From: a virus
Virus record (IMG/VR): IMGVR_UViG_3300031565_000113
Location: 1-41,422 of that record
Strand: one strand, 5' to 3'
Length of the DNA stretch: 41,422 nt
Both the position numbers and the translations under genes were made by a program. Each line of letters begins with the position of its first letter. Positions within the stretch are counted from its first letter, which is position 1. Below the pieces are notes generated by a model. It had not been told where the DNA came from, did not search any database, and was given only the letters and a program-made list of their open reading frames with translations. Below, in pieces: positions 1 through 8,666 of the stretch.

Positions 1-1
1 T

Positions 2-13
2 TTTGACCGAACC
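2..13. repeat. 12-bp near-terminal direct repeat, left copy
   Basis: The 12 bases TTTGACCGAACC occur here and again at 41410-41421, one base from the right end. If the molecule is circular the two copies stand almost in tandem just upstream of the small terminase gene. The flanking bases differ, so this is not a plain exact end overlap. It could be part of a packaging site, an attachment-core duplication or a trace of circularisation; the sequence alone does not decide. Confidence 0.6.
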
Positions 14-14
14 C

Positions 15-25
15 GCGAGGCTCGC
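15..25. repeat. Short inverted repeat before the terminase promoter
   Basis: GCGAG-G-CTCGC is a perfect 5-bp inverted repeat with a one-base centre, lying between the terminal repeat and the candidate promoter at 38-66. It is too tight to form a stable hairpin and is more likely a protein-binding site, if it has a role. Confidence 0.3.
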
Positions 26-37
26 TATATAAAACTG

Positions 38-66
38 TTGCTAGCTTGGTATTGGCAGGCTATAAT
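38..66 (+). promoter_or_regulatory. Candidate sigma70-type promoter for packaging/head genes
   Basis: A -35-like TTGCTA (38-43) and a perfect TATAAT (61-66) are separated by 17 bp. Transcription would start near 73, one base before the chosen ATG of the small terminase at 74. The message would then be leaderless or nearly so, which fits the absence of a Shine-Dalgarno sequence. Read-through from the gene ending at 41300 is the alternative source of transcription if the genome is circular. Confidence 0.5.
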
Positions 67-73
67 CCCAGTC

Positions 74-646
74 ATGGCGGTACATTACATACAACAGATA
101 ACCTTTGCTAAAAGATGCGGAGTCCCTCGTGCTCAGGTTTCGGAAGGAATAAGGTCGGGCAAGTTGTCAAAGTGCGTAAAGGACTCTCGCATAGATGCTA
201 ACCATCCCGAGGCTGTAGCTTTCATGGAGAAGCGGATAGCGAGAAAGTCAGAAAAAGAAAGACCCGACTCAGAAAATTTTGAAAAATATCTACAATATAA
301 ACTGGTTGAGATAACTGATATCTTTTGTCACGAGGTCGAGTTCAATAATTGGCTGAAAGCCCTAAAATCGATCGAAGAAGTTAAAGAAAAAAGAATTAAA
401 ACCATGATAACATCTGGCGAGCTAATATATCGGGACTTTGTAAAAACGCAAATTTTAAATTTGGTTGATATTGCTTTCACTCGACTTGTATCAGACTCGC
501 CCCGCACGATAGCGGCCAGAGTTCTCGAGATGATAAAAGCTAACGAAACTAAAGAGGCAATAGAAAAAACTATACACGACTTGATATCAACGCAAATTAA
601 AGGGGTAAAACAAAGAGTTAACAAGGTTATTCAAAGCGATGATTGA
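74..646 (+). CDS. Terminase small subunit (Nu1/HTH type)
   Basis: This 190-residue protein is the probable DNA-recognition subunit of the packaging terminase. The N-terminus carries a helix-turn-helix with an ITFAKRCGVPRAQVSEGIRS core (residues ~8-27), followed by an 'IDANHPEA' segment like that of lambda Nu1/gpNu1-type proteins. The middle and C-terminus are long charged helices suited to oligomerisation and contact with the large subunit. I chose ATG 74 because the HTH begins right after it; an in-frame TTG at 38 would overlap the promoter. It overlaps the methyltransferase gene by 8 bp. The family assignment rests on the HTH, the size and its place ahead of the large terminase gene rather than on strong motif identity. 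Confidence 0.7.
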   Translation: MAVHYIQQITFAKRCGVPRAQVSEGIRSGKLSKCVKDSRIDANHPEAVAFMEKRIARKSEKERPDSENFEKYLQYKLVEITDIFCHEVEFNNWLKALKSIEEVKEKRIKTMITSGELIYRDFVKTQILNLVDIAFTRLVSDSPRTIAARVLEMIKANETKEAIEKTIHDLISTQIKGVKQRVNKVIQSDD

Positions 647-1565
647 GTTATATCGTGGCGATTGCTTAGAAATAATGCCCCTGCTTGAGCCGTCTAGCGT
701 AGACCTGATTTTAGTAGACCCGCCGTACGGCACGATTAAAGAGAGCAGCGCGGGCATGTACGACCTCGGCGGGGGGTATAGCTCTACACAGTGGGACACA
801 GTAATACCGATAGGCGAGATGTTCAGACAGTGTGATCATATGCTACGAGCCAAAGGCATGCTTGCGATTTTTGGGAAAGAGCCTTATGTGTCAAACCTTA
901 TAAGTTATAATCAGGATTTATTCAGGTTCTGTTTTAAAATGTACTGGATAAAAAGTCATTTTCCCAGCCCACTTTCTTGTAATAGAATCCCTATGAGCTA
1001 CGCCGAAGAAGTTTGTTTTTTCTATAAAGAGTACGATACGGGACGAAAAAACATACTGCGGGCATACGCTAAAAAAGTTTTTGAGCATTGTGGGGTAGGC
1101 ATAAAAGAGATATGTAAAACCATAGGAAACACAACGGTAGGTCATTTTTTAGGTTGGGAAAATATACAGTTTGGGATACCGACTGAGCGGGCGTATAACG
1201 CCTTAATCGCAGTCTATGGAATAAATAAAATCAATGGTTTTATAGAGTACGATAATTTAAAGTATCTATATAAACTCAGCGAAACCCGTGTTTTCAATCT
1301 TCCAAAAGATAAAAAAATTAAAAGTAATATTTTAAGATATGATAAAGAACACCCAAGCCTACACATAGCACAAAAACCCGTGGCTTTACTAGCGGACATA
1401 ATAGAAACTTACAGCCATGAGGGCGACTTAGTCTTGGATTTTGCGATGGGTAGTGGCTCTACGGGTGAAGCGTGCATAAAAACGGGAAGGCGGTTTATAG
1501 GGATAGAAAAAGATGAAAAGTTTTTTAAGATAGCACAAGATAGGATTGACAATGTTAGGGCGTGA
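639..1565 (+). CDS. Site-specific DNA methyltransferase (beta-class, N6-adenine type)
   Basis: This 308-residue protein should transfer a methyl group from S-adenosylmethionine to an exocyclic amino group in DNA. Motif IV, DPPY, lies at residues 27-30. The AdoMet-binding motif I (a VLDFAMGSGSTG stretch near residues 265-277, then FIGIE) lies at the C-terminus. The order IV - target region - I is that of beta-class enzymes of the N6_N4_Mtase family, and DPPY favours adenine N6 over cytosine N4. It overlaps the small terminase gene by 8 bp and the large terminase gene by 14 bp, so the three are translationally linked. No restriction gene is nearby, so it is an orphan, probably for anti-restriction or for marking packaging substrate. 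The recognition site cannot be read from sequence. Confidence 0.88.
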   Translation: MIELYRGDCLEIMPLLEPSSVDLILVDPPYGTIKESSAGMYDLGGGYSSTQWDTVIPIGEMFRQCDHMLRAKGMLAIFGKEPYVSNLISYNQDLFRFCFKMYWIKSHFPSPLSCNRIPMSYAEEVCFFYKEYDTGRKNILRAYAKKVFEHCGVGIKEICKTIGNTTVGHFLGWENIQFGIPTERAYNALIAVYGINKINGFIEYDNLKYLYKLSETRVFNLPKDKKIKSNILRYDKEHPSLHIAQKPVALLADIIETYSHEGDLVLDFAMGSGSTGEACIKTGRRFIGIEKDEKFFKIAQDRIDNVRA

Positions 1566-3540
1566 TTTTGAGGCGTCAGGTGAGTTATGGTTACGGGAAG
1601 CTATAAGCGAGCTAACCGACTGTATGCGTATAACAACGCCGATCGAATGGGCTGAAACAAATCGATATTTACCGCTTGGTGTGACACCGCTCCCGGGTCT
1701 TTATAGCTACGAAGTGTGCCCATATCTAAAAGAAATAGTGAGTTGCTTGGACATACGCTCGCCAGTACGTGAGGTAACTCTGATGAAGGGAGCGCAAATA
1801 GGGGCGACATCAGGCGTCCTCGAGAACGCCATAGGCTACTATATATCGCAAGTGCGGTCAGCCCCAATGATGCTTTTAACGGCTGATAAAGAGCTTGCGA
1901 AAATAAGAATGGATAAACACATCACGATAATGATTCAGCAAAGCAACCTAGCCCACCTAATAAAGTCATCAGACGAGATAAGCAGGAACAAAACAGGTAA
2001 AACAAACGATATGTTGGAGTGGATAGGCGGGGGGTATTTGTTGCCTTTTGGTGCTAGGAGCGCATCAAAACTACGCTCAAGCCCTATACAAATTTTACTT
2101 GAAGATGAGGTCGACGGGTATCCTGATACGGTCGGGAACGACGGCGACCCTATGAAACTAGCCGAGGCACGCACAAACTCATATGCTCAAACCCGTAAAA
2201 TTTTACGACTATCAACCCCGCTCTTAAAATACAAATCAAGAATCGAAAGAAAATATAAGGAGGGTGACCAACGCAAGTTTTTAGTACCGTGCAGAAACTG
2301 CGGGATACCGCAAGAGTTGCGGTTCTCGCAGAGTACGGAAGAAAAAAAAGCGGGAAAGATTTATGGGCTTGTTTGGGAGACTACGCCCGCTGGGGCTTTA
2401 AAAGCGGATACAGTGAGATATAAGTGCAAGCACTGCGGGCATCTACACTCAAACGCTGATAAAGTGTGGCTATTGCCACGGGGGCGGTGGGTCCCAACAG
2501 CCACCCCTCTTTCGGAGGACACGAGGTCGTATCATCTAAATGCTCTTTACGCTCCTGCTGGTATGTACTCGTGGGCTAATATCGTACGGAGCTACCTCAC
2601 AGCGTGGGACACTAATCTAGGACAAGTTAAAAACATAAACGCCCTACAAGAATTTTATAATAATGATCTTGGGTTAACTTTTGAAAACCGAGGCGAGAAA
2701 GTACGCTTTATAACGGTGTCGGGGCTTCGACGTAATTTTTATAAATTCGGGGACATACCAAACGCTATGGCGTTGCTGTACTCCGGTAGCAGGATTTTAG
2801 CTGTTACTTGTTCTGTAGATGTTCATAAAGCGAATTTATCGGTTGCGGTTTTTGGATGGACTCGTGGGCGACGGTGCTATCTTTTAGACTACTGGATTTT
2901 TGAAGGGCATTCGGAGGATGAGGGAGATGAAGGGACATGGGGTAAGTTACAAAAGCTAGTTTTAGAAAAGGAATACATATCAGACGACGGCTGTAGATAT
3001 AGAATAGCGTTAACAGTTATAGACTCTGGCTATTTGCCAAGCCAAGTTTACAAATTTTGCGAGAAGTTTTCGGGTGGGGTCATGGCTATAAAAGGGCGAG
3101 AGGCTTCGACAAAAACCGCAATTTTTAAAGAATTTTCACGCTTTCAAACAAACGCTGGGACGGCGGTTTACGGCGTAAATACAACGCTTTATAAAGACCG
3201 CATGGCTTCCGCTCTACATAAAAAGTGGGATAGAAAAAGTCTACAAGACGAGGGAGCTTTTAACATGCCTCTGGATATATCGGACGATTGCGTAAGCGAG
3301 CTTACAGCAGAATCGAAGCAAGAACATGTAAACACCGACACGGGCGAAATTACAACGAGATGGAAACGACCAAGCGGGGTTAAAAATGAGCTGTGGGATT
3401 TGCTGATATATGCGGCGGCTGCTATAGATATTATAGCGGTTACAGTCTGTGAGATTGATTTGCAGTTAGAAAAAGAGGTGGACTGGGTACAGTTTTGGGA
3501 CTATATAGAATCGCAAAAATTGTATTTTTTAGAAAAATAA
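1552..3540 (+). CDS. Terminase large subunit (lambda gpA family)
   Basis: This 662-residue packaging motor and nuclease has an N-terminal 'TTPIEWAETNRYLPLG' segment typical of gpA-type terminases. The ATPase follows, with a Walker A variant MKGAQIGATSG near residues 77-87 and Walker B LLEDEVDG near 182. Paired CxxC motifs (CRNCG near 246, CKHCG near 291) form a zinc-binding insert. The RNase H-like nuclease starts at a 'CSVDVHK' strand and includes a later 'VIDSGY' acidic motif. ATG 1552 is used; the in-frame TTG at 1546 is less likely. gpA relatives generally cut at cos sites, so cohesive ends are the first hypothesis for this genome. It overlaps the methyltransferase gene and is followed by the gpW-like gene. 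Confidence 0.93.
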   Translation: MLGRDFEASGELWLREAISELTDCMRITTPIEWAETNRYLPLGVTPLPGLYSYEVCPYLKEIVSCLDIRSPVREVTLMKGAQIGATSGVLENAIGYYISQVRSAPMMLLTADKELAKIRMDKHITIMIQQSNLAHLIKSSDEISRNKTGKTNDMLEWIGGGYLLPFGARSASKLRSSPIQILLEDEVDGYPDTVGNDGDPMKLAEARTNSYAQTRKILRLSTPLLKYKSRIERKYKEGDQRKFLVPCRNCGIPQELRFSQSTEEKKAGKIYGLVWETTPAGALKADTVRYKCKHCGHLHSNADKVWLLPRGRWVPTATPLSEDTRSYHLNALYAPAGMYSWANIVRSYLTAWDTNLGQVKNINALQEFYNNDLGLTFENRGEKVRFITVSGLRRNFYKFGDIPNAMALLYSGSRILAVTCSVDVHKANLSVAVFGWTRGRRCYLLDYWIFEGHSEDEGDEGTWGKLQKLVLEKEYISDDGCRYRIALTVIDSGYLPSQVYKFCEKFSGGVMAIKGREASTKTAIFKEFSRFQTNAGTAVYGVNTTLYKDRMASALHKKWDRKSLQDEGAFNMPLDISDDCVSELTAESKQEHVNTDTGEITTRWKRPSGVKNELWDLLIYAAAAIDIIAVTVCEIDLQLEKEVDWVQFWDYIESQKLYFLEK

Positions 3541-3554
3541 TATAATATTGTAGC

Positions 3555-3806
3555 ATGAGCGAAACATTTTTACAAGACAGGCTAACAGCTACAAAAGCGA
3601 TGATAATAGCGTATGAAACGGCTATTGAAGCTTTAATAACGGGCGTGGCGTCGTATACTTTAGACACAGGACAGACAAAACAAACTGTGACTAAACTAGA
3701 CATCGACAAGCTACAGCGAATGTTAGATATACTATATAACCGCTATACTACGCTATACACTAGGCTTAACGGCGACGGGGTTGTAAATTTTGGTGGTGCT
3801 TGGTAG
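3555..3806 (+). CDS. Head-tail joining protein, gpW-like
   Basis: This is an 83-residue protein between the large terminase and the portal gene, the place of lambda gpW. Two helical stretches flank a short turn-rich centre. The pattern 'TVTKLDIDKLQRMLDILY' near residues 45-62 resembles the end of the gpW fold, in which a strand precedes a helix. Its C-terminus overlaps the portal start. No strong Shine-Dalgarno is seen, but a TATAAT lies at 3541-3546, nine bases ahead of the ATG, and may be an internal promoter element. The role in plugging or joining the portal to the tail is inferred from position and size. Confidence 0.62.
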   Translation: MSETFLQDRLTATKAMIIAYETAIEALITGVASYTLDTGQTKQTVTKLDIDKLQRMLDILYNRYTTLYTRLNGDGVVNFGGAW

Positions 3807-5356
3807 TGTTTAAAAAAGCTATAGGGTATTTTAAGCGCAAGACTACGCAGGCTTCGGTGATACCAGCTGGGTACTCGTACGATATAAACGACGGCGAGAA
3901 ATTCGTCGGCGGTTTTGGGCCTACAAAACTTTTTTATGAAGACTACCAAACGCTAAGACTACGATCAATACAGCTCTTTAAAGAGAATTTGTACGCTAGG
4001 GGGATTATCCGCAGGTTAGTAACTAACGAGATAAACGCAGGGCTAACGCCTGAAGTTATACCTAATGAAAAAATTTTAGGGCTTGAGGAGGACTCTTTGG
4101 GCGAATGGGCGGAGCTTGTAGAAGACCGATTCGAGCTATGGGCGAATTCAGCTACTCTATGCGACACTAAAAAGCAAAGCAATTTTGGGGCTATTCAAAG
4201 AGCCGTAAGGGCGGAAGCTCTTATAAGCGGTGATGCCTTAGTAATTTTACGACTCGATAGGGCCACGGGATTGCCACGGGTTCAACTAGTATCAGGGCAA
4301 AATATAGAAACGCCAATAGACGCCATGCCACAAATAGCGGGCTCAAGAATAGAACATGGGATAGAAATTAATCAGTATAACCAACACACGGCTTATTATG
4401 TTATACAACCCGATGGAACTTCGATAAGAGTGCCAGCTTTCGGGGCTCAGTCGGGCAGAAAAATAGCATGGTTGGTCTATGGTTGCGATAGAAGGATATC
4501 AGAGGTACGAGGCGAGCCGTTGCTGTCTATAGTTTTACAATCGCTAAAAGAGGTTGATAGATATAGAGACTCAACACAGCGTAAAGCTGTGATTAACGCC
4601 ATGCTTGCGATGTTCATAAAGAAAACACAAGATAAAATAGCAACGAGACCAATATCAAATTCCGCCGTTTTGAGAGGTTCGGCTACAGTATCTACAGAAA
4701 CGGGCGAGCAAAGAAAATACCAAATAGCTAAATCGATACCTGGCATAGTAATAGAAGAGCTACAAGCAGGCGAAGAGCCCATGGCTTTTGGCAATCAAGG
4801 AACTGATACTAATTTTGGGGCTTTTGAAGGGGCTATAATCCAAGCAGTCGCTTGGTCTCTAAGTATACCACCAGAAATTTTGAGGTTGTCTTTTTCTAGT
4901 AATTACAGCGCGAGCCAAGCGGCCATAAATGAATTTAAAAATTATTTAAACTCCATAAGAGACGAGTTCGGGGCAACTTTTTGTCGTCCGATATACGAAC
5001 AATGGCTATTAAGCGAAGTTTTAGCAGGGCGTATAGAAGCCCCTGAGCTAATAACGGCGTGGCGTGACCCTTTGGAATTTGATATTTACGCATCTTGGAT
5101 AGCTAGCGACTGGAGCGGAGCAATAAAACCATCAACAGATATAAGAAAACAGGCTCAAGGTTATGCAGAAATGGTAAAAAACGGCTGGATAACTAACGCT
5201 AGAGCCTCTAGAGAATTGACAGGCACAAAATTTAGCCGTAATATCAGAACAATACGGCGCGAAAATATGGCGAAGCTTGATGCGGGGCTACTTATAAATG
5301 ACGGGGTAGCACAAGAAACGGGCGAAGAGACAGAAGAAACTGGAGAAGAAGAATAA
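3806..5356 (+). CDS. Portal protein (lambda-type)
   Basis: This ~516-residue protein forms the ring at the capsid vertex through which DNA passes. It has the lambda-family pattern: an N-terminal 'RSIQLFKENLYARGIIRR' stretch near residues 55-75 and 'INAGLTPEV'. 'AEALISGDALVILRLD' and 'PPEILRLSFSSNYSASQAA' follow, the latter being a hallmark of phage_portal_2 proteins. The C-terminus is glutamate-rich (repeated EETGEE). GTG 3806 starts inside the stop codon of the gpW-like gene; TTG 3800 is an alternative two residues upstream. Confidence 0.92.
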   Translation: MFKKAIGYFKRKTTQASVIPAGYSYDINDGEKFVGGFGPTKLFYEDYQTLRLRSIQLFKENLYARGIIRRLVTNEINAGLTPEVIPNEKILGLEEDSLGEWAELVEDRFELWANSATLCDTKKQSNFGAIQRAVRAEALISGDALVILRLDRATGLPRVQLVSGQNIETPIDAMPQIAGSRIEHGIEINQYNQHTAYYVIQPDGTSIRVPAFGAQSGRKIAWLVYGCDRRISEVRGEPLLSIVLQSLKEVDRYRDSTQRKAVINAMLAMFIKKTQDKIATRPISNSAVLRGSATVSTETGEQRKYQIAKSIPGIVIEELQAGEEPMAFGNQGTDTNFGAFEGAIIQAVAWSLSIPPEILRLSFSSNYSASQAAINEFKNYLNSIRDEFGATFCRPIYEQWLLSEVLAGRIEAPELITAWRDPLEFDIYASWIASDWSGAIKPSTDIRKQAQGYAEMVKNGWITNARASRELTGTKFSRNIRTIRRENMAKLDAGLLINDGVAQETGEETEETGEEE

Positions 5357-5357
5357 G

Positions 5358-5624
5358 ATGGCGAATACAATAGAAATTGTTTTAAACGATACGACTTGGA
5401 CAGAAGTAGCGGATAGTACGGCAGGCTTTATAACTAACGAGGGTGGAGCGGCCCTACGCTATCGTGAATCTGATGTGCTTCCAGACCCGAGCGATTTACT
5501 AGGCCATACCCTAGAGCTAAAGTCAGTGGCTTTTGTCGCTTTCTCTTTGCAAGTAGGGCAAAAAGTCTATTGTAGGTCGGCTCAAGGCTACGGGAAATTA
5601 GCGTTAACATTGGGGGCGGCCTAA
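5358..5624 (+). CDS. Small beta-rich structural protein of unknown role
   Basis: This 88-residue protein starts one base after the portal stop codon and ends one base before the protease start codon, so it belongs to the head operon. It is almost entirely predicted strand, with a 'TTWTEVADSTAGF' start and a 'GQKVYCRSAQGYGKLAL' end. This looks like a small compact beta-sandwich of the kind seen in phage decoration or head-fibre proteins. I do not recognise the family and assign no function beyond a likely virion or assembly part. Confidence 0.6.
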   Translation: MANTIEIVLNDTTWTEVADSTAGFITNEGGAALRYRESDVLPDPSDLLGHTLELKSVAFVAFSLQVGQKVYCRSAQGYGKLALTLGAA

Positions 5625-5625
5625 A

Positions 5626-6759
5626 ATGTGGTTACTTGAAGAATCAACAAGATTAAGGCTTGAGGCGGTAAGTTCCGAGCATATACAAGACCTCGAAAAA
5701 AAAGAGGCAGAATTTAAACAGCGGGCTTTAGACAAACAAAAAAGATTATATTCTATTGTAGTATACAATAATAAAAATGTGGCTAACATAGAGATAAAAG
5801 GGATATTAACAGAAGAGCCAGATTTTTTTGCAGAATGGATTTATGGGGCTAATACAGTATATAGCGATATAAACAAAGCGTTAAAAGACGCCGAGGAAAA
5901 CTCAAACATAGACAGGATACAACTAAACATAAATTCCCCGGGTGGGGAGATTGACGGCTTTTTTGACACGGTTGCGGTGTTGCAGTCTGTGACTAAACCT
6001 ATGACTGCAAATGTTACAAATTTGGCGGCCTCGGCCGCTTATGCTATAGCGTCACAAGCCGATAGCATAACGGTTAATAATCGGGCCGCAAGAGTTGGAA
6101 GCGTAGGGGTTGTTGTTAGTATGTATGTTAGCGAAAATGTCGTCGATATAACAAGCTCTAACGCTCCAGCGAAGCGTCCTGACGTTATGACTAAAGAAGG
6201 AAAAGCGATGGTAAGAGAAGAGCTAGACGCTCTTGAGGAACTTTTTATCGAAGCAATAGCGGAAGGGAGAGGCACAACTACGGTTAATGTTAAGAAGAAT
6301 TTTGGACGGGGCTCTGTTGTCATAGCTGATGAAGCTAAGCGACGGGGTATGATTGATGAAGTGGCGGGCAGTAGCCCCGTGAGTAAAATTAATAATAAAA
6401 ATGAGGGGAAGAAGAAAGTGGATTTAGAAACTTTAAAAGCAGAGCATGCCGAGCTTTATAAAATTGTGCATGATAGTGGAATCGAGGCTGGTCGTGGATT
6501 AGAACGAGACAGAGTATCGGCTCATCTAACTCTTGGCGAAGCATCAGGCTCTTTAAAAACAGCTGTTGAAGCTATAAAAAATGGCTCTGATTTAACACAA
6601 GAGCTTAACGCAAAATATATGGCTGCCGCGATGAATAGGGGAAATCTAAATACACAGATATCCGACGAAGCTCCAATAGTAACCCCGAAAGACCCAGTGG
6701 AGTCGATTGAAGACGCAGTAATTGCGGGGATTAAAGACAGAGTGGGGTACAATTTATGA
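5626..6759 (+). CDS. Head maturation protease (peptidase S49) with C-terminal scaffold
   Basis: This 377-residue protein has an N-terminal ClpP/SppA-fold protease, as in lambda gpC. 'INSPGGEIDG' near residue 106 forms the oxyanion-hole strand and 'NLAASAAYAIAS' near 131-142 carries the likely catalytic serine. The candidate lysine follows about 50 residues later, in 'PDVMTKEGK'. After a GKKKVDLETLK linker near residue 264 comes a helical segment that resembles the Nu3-like scaffold encoded in frame with gpC. An internal start giving scaffold alone is possible: the GTG at 6418 (in 'KKKVDLE') is preceded by 'GAGGGGAAGAAGAAA'. It overlaps the decoration gene by 4 bp. Confidence 0.9.
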   Translation: MWLLEESTRLRLEAVSSEHIQDLEKKEAEFKQRALDKQKRLYSIVVYNNKNVANIEIKGILTEEPDFFAEWIYGANTVYSDINKALKDAEENSNIDRIQLNINSPGGEIDGFFDTVAVLQSVTKPMTANVTNLAASAAYAIASQADSITVNNRAARVGSVGVVVSMYVSENVVDITSSNAPAKRPDVMTKEGKAMVREELDALEELFIEAIAEGRGTTTVNVKKNFGRGSVVIADEAKRRGMIDEVAGSSPVSKINNKNEGKKKVDLETLKAEHAELYKIVHDSGIEAGRGLERDRVSAHLTLGEASGSLKTAVEAIKNGSDLTQELNAKYMAAAMNRGNLNTQISDEAPIVTPKDPVESIEDAVIAGIKDRVGYNL

Positions 6760-7157
6760 GCAATCTAACAATAACAAACATAGATTTAGGTAATGTAATT
6801 TTAAAAAGTGCCGAGTTTGAAGACGGGCTTTTAACTTTTGCTGGTGCTGGAACGGTACTTGCTGGAACAATTTTAGCACGGGATAGTGTAAGTTTAAAAT
6901 TTATTCCTTTTGTAAAAGGCGGAAGCACTAACGAAAACGGTATACCGAAGGCTGTGGTAACTTACGATATAGTGGCAACAGGTGCAGGCGATATAGCTAT
7001 CCGTGCAATGATAAAAGGCAATGTTAAAAAAAGCCTTTTAATCATAGACGCAGACGGCGATGACTCAAATATTGATCTCGCCGTACGAGACCAATTGCGG
7101 AATTATAACATTAATGTTTTTGTTGTTTTAGAATTAACTCAATACGACAATCAATAG
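6756..7157 (+). CDS. Head decoration protein (lambda gpD family)
   Basis: This 133-residue protein has the gpD signature arrangement. An 'AGAGTVLAGTILARDS' stretch near residues 28-43 is followed by a beta-rich domain and ends with 'VRDQLRNYNINVF'. gpD trimers cap the threefold positions of the expanded capsid and hold it against packaged DNA. The gene lies between the protease and the major capsid genes, exactly as in lambda. It is slightly longer than gpD because of an extended N-terminus. Confidence 0.88.
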   Translation: MSNLTITNIDLGNVILKSAEFEDGLLTFAGAGTVLAGTILARDSVSLKFIPFVKGGSTNENGIPKAVVTYDIVATGAGDIAIRAMIKGNVKKSLLIIDADGDDSNIDLAVRDQLRNYNINVFVVLELTQYDNQ

Positions 7158-7166
7158 GAGAACATA

Positions 7167-8255
7167 ATGAGCGATAAGTTAACAAAAAAAATGCTACCTG
7201 TTTATGAGAGTATGGCGTCCCCGACTCTTTTTTTATCAGGTCTTTTTCAATCACCGGCGTCGAATTTTTATAACTCGGAAGAAGTAGAAATTGATGTAGT
7301 ACGCTATGATGAAGAAATATCCATAGTTATACAGGATTTATCAACTGGCGGAAGAAATAACAAAATGGATTTGTATACAAATAAAAGATTTAAAGCACCA
7401 ATTCACAAAGAAAAAACTACTATAAATTCTTTTAATTTGAACCAACGGATAGCTGGTAAAAACCCTTTTGAAGATGTTATTTTTCAAGAAGTAGCCACTA
7501 CTAAAGCTTTAACAGCTATAGCACAAATGGGCTCAAAAATCAAGCGCGCTATTGAGCTACAGGCTTCTCAAGTTTTGCAAACGGGGAAACTGGATTTAAA
7601 AGATGAGAACGGCGTTAGCTTATATGCATTAGATTATAAGCCAAAAAGTACGCATTTTTTCACGGCATCTACGACATGGGACAATATAGCGACTGCAACA
7701 CCTTTAAAAGATTTAGAGACGATGATGGATTTAGTGCGAGCCGACGGAAAAGTACAGGCAGATCAAATAATTATGGGTTCAGCGGCTTTTAACTACTTTA
7801 TACAAAGTACTGAAGTTAAAGCGGCTCTGGATAATAGAAGAATTACTCTAGGAACGATATCCCCTGTGGCTATGCGAAGCGACGGCGGAAAGTATCAAGG
7901 CGTGTTGAGTATCGGGAATTACATGGTTGACTTGTGGACATATCAGGGCTTTTACGAAAACCCAGAAACCAAAGCAACTGTACCGTACATTGACCCGGCT
8001 AAAGTTATTGTGCGTGCTTCTACTGCTAGAATGGACGCAACTTACGGGGCAATACCTCGCTTTAATGTGCCAAACGCTGGGCTTGTTCTTCCATTTTTAC
8101 CACCGCGATTATCTAGCGTATCAACTGGCGTGGATATTTATACTAACGCGTATTTAACGGAAGGTGGCGAGCAACTAGTAGTATCAGCAAGCTCAAGACC
8201 GCTTATGATACCGACCGCAATAGACAGCTTTGGTTGCTTAGATAGCGGAGTTTAA
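7167..8255 (+). CDS. Major capsid protein (lambda gpE family)
   Basis: This 362-residue protein forms the icosahedral shell. It has gpE-family features: an early 'EEVEIDVVRYDEEIS' motif near residues 43-57, 'PIHKEKTTINSFNLNQR' near 80, and 'VIMRS'-type central strands. A late 'YGAIPRFNVPNAGLVLPF' stretch is followed by an 'RLSSVSTGVDIYTNAY' P-domain end. It has a good Shine-Dalgarno (AGGAGAACATAATG). No separate scaffold gene is present, which matches the protease-scaffold fusion upstream. Confidence 0.92.
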   Translation: MSDKLTKKMLPVYESMASPTLFLSGLFQSPASNFYNSEEVEIDVVRYDEEISIVIQDLSTGGRNNKMDLYTNKRFKAPIHKEKTTINSFNLNQRIAGKNPFEDVIFQEVATTKALTAIAQMGSKIKRAIELQASQVLQTGKLDLKDENGVSLYALDYKPKSTHFFTASTTWDNIATATPLKDLETMMDLVRADGKVQADQIIMGSAAFNYFIQSTEVKAALDNRRITLGTISPVAMRSDGGKYQGVLSIGNYMVDLWTYQGFYENPETKATVPYIDPAKVIVRASTARMDATYGAIPRFNVPNAGLVLPFLPPRLSSVSTGVDIYTNAYLTEGGEQLVVSASSRPLMIPTAIDSFGCLDSGV

Positions 8256-8258
8256 AGA

Positions 8259-8666
8259 GTGGGGCTTAGAGAAACGGCAACAGCTGATTTAAATACCATT
8301 TTATCTGATAACGCAGACTTTGCGTACGATATAACACTAACAAACCCTGGCGAAGACTCGCTGGAGCTTTTAGGATATACTACAGATATCAGCCAAATCA
8401 TAGACCCCGACACAGGTCAAATTGTTTCGGGGCGTTCGGCAAGCGTTGCTCTTTCTATGCGAGTTTTAAAAACTGCGGGATTTGATATACCACAAGGGAT
8501 TACAGACGAGACAAAGAAGCCGTGGCGAATAGAATTTAACGATTTAGACGGTGCTTCTTATACTTTTGCGGTTCAATCTTCAAATCCTGATAGAGCTTTA
8601 GGAATCGTTACATGTGAGCTTGAGCTATATACCGCCCCAGCGGAGCTACATAATGCCGCTAATTGA
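8259..8666 (+). CDS. Head-tail connector/adaptor candidate
   Basis: This 135-residue protein with a GTG start follows the capsid gene, where head-tail connector genes sit. Two features stand out: 'TGQIVSGRSASVALSMRVLKTAG' in the middle and 'PWRIEFNDLDGASYTFAVQSSNPDRALGIVTCELE' at the end, broken here by strand-rich segments. The latter is reminiscent of gpFII-type or other small head-tail attachment proteins that fold as beta-sandwiches. The role is inferred from gene order. It overlaps the next gene by 14 bp. Confidence 0.6.
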   Translation: MGLRETATADLNTILSDNADFAYDITLTNPGEDSLELLGYTTDISQIIDPDTGQIVSGRSASVALSMRVLKTAGFDIPQGITDETKKPWRIEFNDLDGASYTFAVQSSNPDRALGIVTCELELYTAPAELHNAAN

